This document shows positions 58,491-64,000 of a DNA stretch of 64,000 bases, one piece after another (the stretch's first letter is position 1; every line of letters begins with the position of its first letter). Source of the stretch: Erodium maritimum (Eukaryota > Streptophyta > Magnoliopsida > Geraniales > Geraniaceae). Location: NCBI GenBank assembly GCA_963921825.1, contig OY997594.1, forward strand, positions 32,718,956-32,782,955, given 5' to 3'. The position numbers and the translations under genes are program-made. Under the pieces are notes generated by a model, which searched no databases, had not been told where the DNA came from, and saw only the letters and a program-made list of their open reading frames with translations.

Positions 58491-61400
58491 TGCAACGAGT
58501 GAAGTTTGAGAAGGTAAAAAAAAGGGGGGTTTTGGGGTCGGATAGGGTCGGGCCTGACCCGATCAGCAACCCAAGCCATGACAGGCCTGAACCAGGTTAT
58601 TTGGCATTTGGGCCGAGAAGCCCAAACCGCCGCCTAAGGCCCAAGTGAAGCCGGCCTGCTATTTAACCCCAAATTCTAGGGTTCGACGTCATTTTCCCAT
58701 CGCGTGCCGTCGTCCTTCTTCTCTCCTCAAACTGCCTCTCCCTCTTCTCCCTCGAAACCAAATCGCCACGTCGCCTCCCTTCCCTCTCCGACCAGCTAAA
58801 CCCGTCGTCACCGCCCATCTCCCTCATAAAGAACCCGTCTCCCCTTCTTTTTCGTCGAACCTCTCGGCCGCTTCTTTCCCACTCGTCTTCTCAGATCTAG
58901 AGAACTCACCGGCTACGACCGCTGCTGCCGTAGTCCAGAGCTCCTCCTCTCTCACCGTCTTCGTATGCTCCTTCTCCGTCACGGTCCCTTCACCAGAGTC
59001 GCTGGGACCCCGCCGTCGCCGTGCACGGCCAGGGCCGAGACGACTCGTCGCCTTCTCCTTCCCTACGGTGAGCCTTGCACCGTGAAACCTCGGTCGGTCT
59101 TTTCTGAAACCAAACCTCTCTTCCTGCTTCCTTTTGTTATTTGTTGTTCGTTCCCGAGCTCTGGATCTGGTTTTGTGTGAGACAAAAATCAAAATGAACA
59201 AAGGAAAAGGAAAAGAAAAATGGTTTTAAATTAAAAAGGAAGGAATTTTAAAACGAAAATCAGTGTTTAAAGGAAAAAGGATTCAAAATCAGGTTTTGAT
59301 TTAACAAGGGGTTTAAAAGAGAAATCAGATTTAATTAAGTGGATTGTTGAACGTTTTGGGACATCTGACGATTAATTTGGGCTTGGAACGGAAATAGCGG
59401 AAACGCTGCTTTGGGCACCTCGAAAATTGCGCCTCGAAACCCATGCATCGGGGTTCGTGCCACGGAGCTCGTACCTCGGGAATCGTGCCTTGGAACCCGT
59501 GTCTCGGGATTCGCACCTTGGGATACGTGCCTCGGAAACGTGCATTAGGTTCTGGGGTCGGGGCTCGGGTACTCGAACCCGAATCATCGTTTAATCCCGC
59601 TTTTATCCCGTTCGAGTTTAAAAGGCAACATATTGAATTTGTTTTGTACCGTACCTGAACTGATGGTAAGTTTAACTGTTAAAAACCCAGACTGGACTCC
59701 GCCCGAGAAATTGGACTTCGCCCGAGAAGACGGAGTTGGCCCGGTCGTCAGCAGCTAGGAGTATTATTAGAGGAAGACCACAAGGTAGGGGAAATACTAA
59801 ACTCCTCGCGCAATTCAATACTTAGTATGCCTATTAGGTTAATAAAATCGGAAAGGTCCTAGAATTGCATATAGGATGCGAATAACTAGAATAATCGTCT
59901 TTCAATTACTAATAACCGGACGTGTCTAGTATGCATGCTTAGGATGTGAACAACTAGTTAACTCACTTTCAATACTTTGGAAATTGCTTTACCGGTAGAG
60001 AGGTCGTGATGAGCCCTCAGATTAGTTGTGTTTGCCTCACATGCATTGTTTGCTTAGATTAAGATAACTTAAGGGTCTAGCGAAACTAGATAAATTGCAT
60101 GCTTGATTGATAGAATGGATGCTTAAATGATTGAATGATTGATTGCATGCTTGATTGATAGAATGAATGCTTGAATGAATGAATGGATGATCGAGTATGA
60201 GTGATTGTGCCAAAGGGTACGATCAGGTGATCGATGGACCAAGGGAACGTGGTTGGTAAGTATGATGGTAAGTGTGATTGTGGGTGTGAATCCCCTGTGG
60301 TGTGTATTGGTGAATTCATGAACTTCTAAGTTTGATTGTGCAATGTGTCGACCTGTTGGTCTCTTGTGTTTGGTTGATCCTGCGGGATATTGATTAGAGG
60401 ACCTTGCGGGGCATTGATTGGTTGGTTCTGCGGATATTGATTAGAGGACCCTACGAGGCATTAATTGGTTGATCCTGCGCGATATTGATTAGAGGACCCT
60501 GCGGGGCATTGATTGGTTGATCCTGTGGGATATTGGTTATGGACCCTGCGAGGCATTGATAGGATGATCCTGCGGGATATTGATTATTGGTAATCCGGTA
60601 TGGTACCCACACTGTATAGGATTCCGATGTGGGGTAATATCATAGCCGATGGATCGTACCTACACCGTTGAGGAGTCCGGTGTAGGATGAGATAATGATT
60701 ATTGTTGATACGGTATGGTACCTACACCGTTGAGGAGTCCGGTGTAGGATGATATAATGATTATTGTTGATACGGTATGGTACCTACACCGTTGAGGAGT
60801 CCGGTGTAGGATGATATAATGGTTACTTGTTGACTCACCCAAGTGTATGTGTCATGCGGGAGCATTACCTTGGTTCCCTATGACATATGGTCCTTTGAGG
60901 GCATTTCCGAGAATCCCGACGATAAACGTCCCTCAGGGATTGTTACCAGTAACCCGATGTATGTGCCGCCTCTGGACCGAGGGAAAATCTGATATGACAC
61001 GAATACTCTTGTGGATCGGAGTATGAGATCCGATATGACACAAGAACCTACTCGTGGATCGGAGCATTGAGGAATTGAGCGGTTGGCGTGATATTCATTT
61101 GATCCCATTGTAGTAGTTATTGAATCTTTATGACGCTTTTCACTTATTCTCTTGAAAGTTACCATTATCTTTAAGAATGTGATATTGTTCTTATCTTGCC
61201 TATGTTATAGCATCATTTTGATTAAAAGTATTAATTGCAATATGTGTTGTCATGCTAAAGCAATTTTATTACTAAATTGGAGATTAAACTATTTATGATT
61301 TTCCCTACTGAGCGTAAGCTCACCCCTATCTGTTTATTTACTGTTTTTACAGGCTTGGTTGATGAGTAGTGGACTCGAGGCTCGGGAGCTTCTGTGGGTC

Positions 61401-61617
61401 TGGGTGCAATCTTATTTAGAGACGTTCATGGTTTTACTTTCGAGTTACGAAACTTATGTATAAAGGTTTTACGTTAGACGTTGTACTTGAGATATTTGGT
61501 TTCATTTTGAACTAAAGTTGGAGACTTTTAGTGGTTTTATTACTTTTATTGTTATACTTGTTCTCATCCTTAAGTCGTGTCCCGAGTCTGGTCAAATTCC
61601 GGATTTGGGGCGTGACA
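58491..61617 (+). mobile_element. Solo LTR (family A, copy 6)
   Basis: It runs from TGCAACGAGTGAAG to TTTGGGGCGTGACA. The flanks GGTTT (58486-58490) and AGTTT (61618-61622) match at four of five bases, and the interrupted ORF resumes at once after. The donor CCTACG|GTGAGC has GT at 59068, the acceptor TGTTTTTACAG ends at 61352, and the hairpin CTGAGCGTAAGCTCAC is near 61308-61323. It has GC-rich repeats at 59420-59550, a 48-bp array at 60376-60585 and a 57- to 62-bp array at 60597-60830. Long frames inside the leader (58645-59085 and others) are Pro/Ser-rich and not genes. Confidence 0.82.
60376..60830 (+). repeat. Two tandem arrays in solo LTR copy 6
   Basis: From 60376 to 60585 units of 47-48 bp read GATCCTGCGGGATATTG (four to five copies). 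From 60597 to 60830 units of about 57-62 bp read GGTATGGTACCTACACCG (about four copies, the last two nearly identical). These arrays differ from those in copies 1, 3, 4 and 5. Confidence 0.88.
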
Positions 61618-61619
61618 AG

Positions 61620-62220
61620 TTTGATCTCGCCACAATCTTCAGACGCAGCAGAGCCGTCTACAACTGAGGTCCGGAATAACGTTGGCGCTCCTGGGCTTGC
61701 TAACGGGCCTGGGGATAAACTGGGCCCTTTGGCTTCTCAGGTTGGGCCTGACCCTGACCGGGTTGACTTATCTGATCTGGTCGGGTGTAGCCTGCCACAA
61801 GGGGGTTCTGGGCCTATTTTAGGTGGGTCTGAGGTAAGCCCATCTGAAACGGTCCAGTTGTTGGCCTGTGAGGATCCAAGCTTGGCTACCGTTTTTAATC
61901 GAATTGGGAATGATCTGGTCTCGGTAGTTGTGAGTTCGGGCTTAGTAGCAAAAGACAATCTTTCTCGGGGTGGTGAATCGATTATGGAAGTCGGGTTTCA
62001 AGGAAGTCCGTGGAAAGAGGCCTTGGTAAAACCACCGATCACTGGGGCTGAGCCAAAGAGACGTGGATGCCCAAAGAAGGGTCAACCGAAGGTGATTGAA
62101 CAACCAATCGTTGTTTATCAGACAAGAGCCAGGACTTTTGTTGATAAAGGGGATAAAACGGGGCGTTTTATTATGGACATAGCCAAAAAAGATAGCTGGG
62201 CAATTGGAGTTACAGTTTGA
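61620..62220 (+). pseudogene. RRM-LINE ORF1, second part
   Basis: About 200 residues in the frame after the solo LTR, beginning SLISPQSSDAAEP and ending DSWAIGVTV. The last third has KRRGCPKKGQPK, resembling an AT-hook-like basic patch. It continues the ORF of 57633-58466 once the LTR is removed. A second frameshift near 62217 may lengthen it, since a further frame there continues into YALALDKSKKDVEG. Confidence 0.6.
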
Positions 62221-62540
62221 AAGTTGGTCATAAAGTTGTTGATCTTTATGCTTTGGCGCTCGATAAATCCAAGAAGGACGTCGAGGGTAGGAAGGACAAG
62301 GAGGACATGGAACCGACTTCAGAGCTCGCTCTAACTTCTGTTCCGGTTTCTAACCGGTTTACTTGTTTGAATCCGGATAGGAAGTAGCCAAGGTGTTATT
62401 GTTTACGTCTTGTTTTGTCCTTGTCCTGTTTTTGCTATTTTATAGTTATATTGGTCTGAGGGAATGATCTCTTGGGATCGTATCTTTCTTTGTTCTATAT
62501 TCTTATAGAACAATTGATTAATAAACTTTAGCTTATAAAA

Positions 62541-63129
62541 AAAACTATTTCTTATTTTTAATTTTTTAATGTTTATTTTAAAATTTTCATTTTAAAAAAA
62601 TGGAAGAACATATCGGAATCAAGAAATCTAGCTCGAAGAACCTCGTCGGATGCTCACCAAACCTTGTCAGAGAAGATGCATCAATGTTTTCCTCATGTAG
62701 TCAAAATTGTATCTACTTGTTGTCCCTTTCTCCAGAAAAGACGTGTCTTCCTCCTCACGGAAATCCAGGCTCGACTCGTAAGGCTTTGCTAGACTTTTCG
62801 TCCCCATCACTTTCAAACCCAAAATCGATGGTCGCTAGATCTATTTCAAATGCTCGAACAAAGAACTTGGGTTTTAAATATCTCAAACGCTTCAAACGAC
62901 TACAACACCGGGTTGGACGATAGAAACGAGGTCACCGGAAGAGAGGTGCGGTCGATAATTCTGGTTGTAGAGAAAGGTAGGGTAGAGGTTGATGCTTCTT
63001 TTTGTTTCTTTATTATTTAATTATTTTATGTTTTTATAAATAAAAAATATTTATTTTTTTAATAAAGGGGTAATTTAGAGTAGAATGGTTAAAATTGAAG
63101 AAAAACAAAATGATAATTTGGCTTTCCAT
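62541..63129. other. Intergenic stretch, nothing recognised
   Basis: AT-rich sequence with a short 107-residue frame at 62600-62923 lacking motifs. No gene is called. Confidence 0.45.
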
Positions 63130-64000
63130 TAATTGTTTTTGAACGAAAATTGCAATATTATAATTTTTTAAGAACGATTACATCGAAATACCTCGAGGAA
63201 CATGCTCCTCGACCATGAAAGGTCAATGTGAACGAACAACGGTTCACTGAACCTTTTAGTACCAGAACCATCACAGACGGTATTTTGACGCCACATGGGA
63301 AAAAGTAGAAGACGGAGAGGGGGAACGGGATACCGGAGATCCTGATGGACCTCTACGGTAATAGCGGTGGTGGGAGGCAGAGCATCTTCTAGGTACCCCC
63401 TCCCTGAGCCAGTCCCCGATGCTCAGGTGGTGTATCATTCCTCCCAGCGGGGCATCTCCCCCGCTTATGACTTGGCGTCCCAGCCAGATGCTGACGCCAT
63501 CCTTCCCAAGACTTCAACAGCTGCGCCCCTACGATCCAAAGGCGTCGTAGCTTCCACAGCTCGCGCTCTTGGGTAAGCGCGTTCTCCACCCCCAAACCTA
63601 CCACTCTCCCGTTGTAGATGAGCAATAATCGAATTAGTAGAGAGCTGATCTCCACCAAGCCCTCGCCAAATGTTCCCATGTACAAAAGTTGGGGATTGTG
63701 TATAGGACCCCCCAAGGGGGCCTATCGCGGGCACCTGACTGGCATCCCATGTGGGGGCTCGAGTACCCGGGTTAAGTATCTGGTCCATTATTACTTCGGT
63801 CCCCCTTCCTCGAGGTAACCGAGCCTTAGGTATTGGATCCATTGTCACCAAGGTTGGGGCCACATGCTCCAGCTCCCAACCCACCACACCACCATCACCA
63901 CTAAAATCCTCATAGTATTGCAGCGCCACCCCCGCAGGGAAATATTGGTCAACCACTAGAGATCTGACTCGTGGGCGAGACCCTCTCGCCGCATTGTATC
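63130..64000 (-). mobile_element. Family D retroposon, longer copy, cut by the window end
   Basis: On the minus strand the 3' end near 63130 shows the conserved ACCGTCTGTGATGG motif (about 63270) and an A-rich tail. Upstream is a frame of 163 residues (63465-63956) with no known domain, running toward the window edge. The element continues past position 64000. Confidence 0.65.

Larger units (their letters stand above)
57385..62540 (+). mobile_element. LINE-type element coding ORF1 with RRM, split by a solo LTR
   Basis: A reading frame at 57633-58466 holds an RNA-recognition motif (LYVRNLP and LLFGFVCFTS, about residues 80-160). After the solo LTR at 58491-61617 a second part follows (61620-62220), ending in DSWAIGVTV, with a KRRGCPKKGQPK basic patch. 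Across the junction the frame continues after excision if one base shift near 58450 is allowed. A 3' tail ends TTAGCTTATAAAAAAAAC near 62540. RRM-containing ORF1 proteins are described in the plant BNR LINE clade. No ORF2 (endonuclease or RT) follows, so the copy is non-autonomous or internally deleted. The 5' limit is approximate. Confidence 0.7.

Noticed and set aside
1-64000. tRNA, rRNA or CRISPR features
   Set aside because: No cloverleaf, conserved rRNA block or regularly spaced palindromic repeat array was seen. The tandem arrays are LTR-internal satellites with no unique spacers.

Overview
The window is nuclear DNA of a eudicot plant. It holds two spliced plant genes, a PP2C phosphatase and an INDETERMINATE-domain (IDD) zinc-finger factor, both on the minus strand. 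Almost everything else is transposable elements of plant type: copia and probable gypsy LTR elements, LINEs with RNase H, LINE ORF1 with an RRM, Mutator-like elements, and small retroposons. The species cannot be named from the sequence. Most open frames outside the two genes are TE fragments or chance frames in GC-rich leader repeats.

Layout. 1-1316: AT-rich intergenic DNA. 1317-13622: a decayed Ty1/copia element with paired LTRs and target duplication GTTCG, interrupted by two LTR-type insertions (2078-5421 and 8085-10768). 14350-24035: a small retroposon with a perfect 16-bp target duplication, a near-complete but dead LINE with a hairpin MITE at its 5' edge, a second MITE copy, and a GYADPE-coding minisatellite. 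25576-27355: a Mutator-like element with long arms and a 9-bp target duplication. 27904-29950: the PP2C gene. 30660-32551: two retroposons. 33360-41243: a copia-type solo LTR that contains two further solo LTRs (33455-36621 and 37075-40458). 41790-43257: a 1.47-kb LTR element with its own small ORF. 43640-46830: retroposons and a thaumatin-like gene fragment. 47700-49900: the IDD gene. 50754-55025: a retroposon split by a solo LTR (51232-54622). 55731-57060: a short LTR joined to a minus-strand LINE fragment. 57385-62540: a LINE-type RRM ORF split by the sixth solo LTR (58491-61617). The window ends inside another retroposon.

The main recurring theme is a set of six LTR-like units of 2.7-3.4 kb, about 30 percent of the window. 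Five end in variants of GGGGCGTGACA, begin TGTAA or TGCAA, and have exact or near-exact 5-bp target duplications; the sixth (8085-10768) has only a weak duplication (3/5). No unit has a partner LTR or coding interior. All six keep the same hairpin followed by a splice-acceptor-like stretch, and all have a plausible upstream donor, while the arrays between differ from copy to copy. This suggests long LTRs with a leader intron and fast-changing tandem arrays.

The PP2C and IDD genes look intact, with complete frames through standard splice sites and, in each, a probable 5' UTR intron. No functional link between the two genes is implied by the sequence. All splice sites, solo-LTR calls and target duplications were read by eye.
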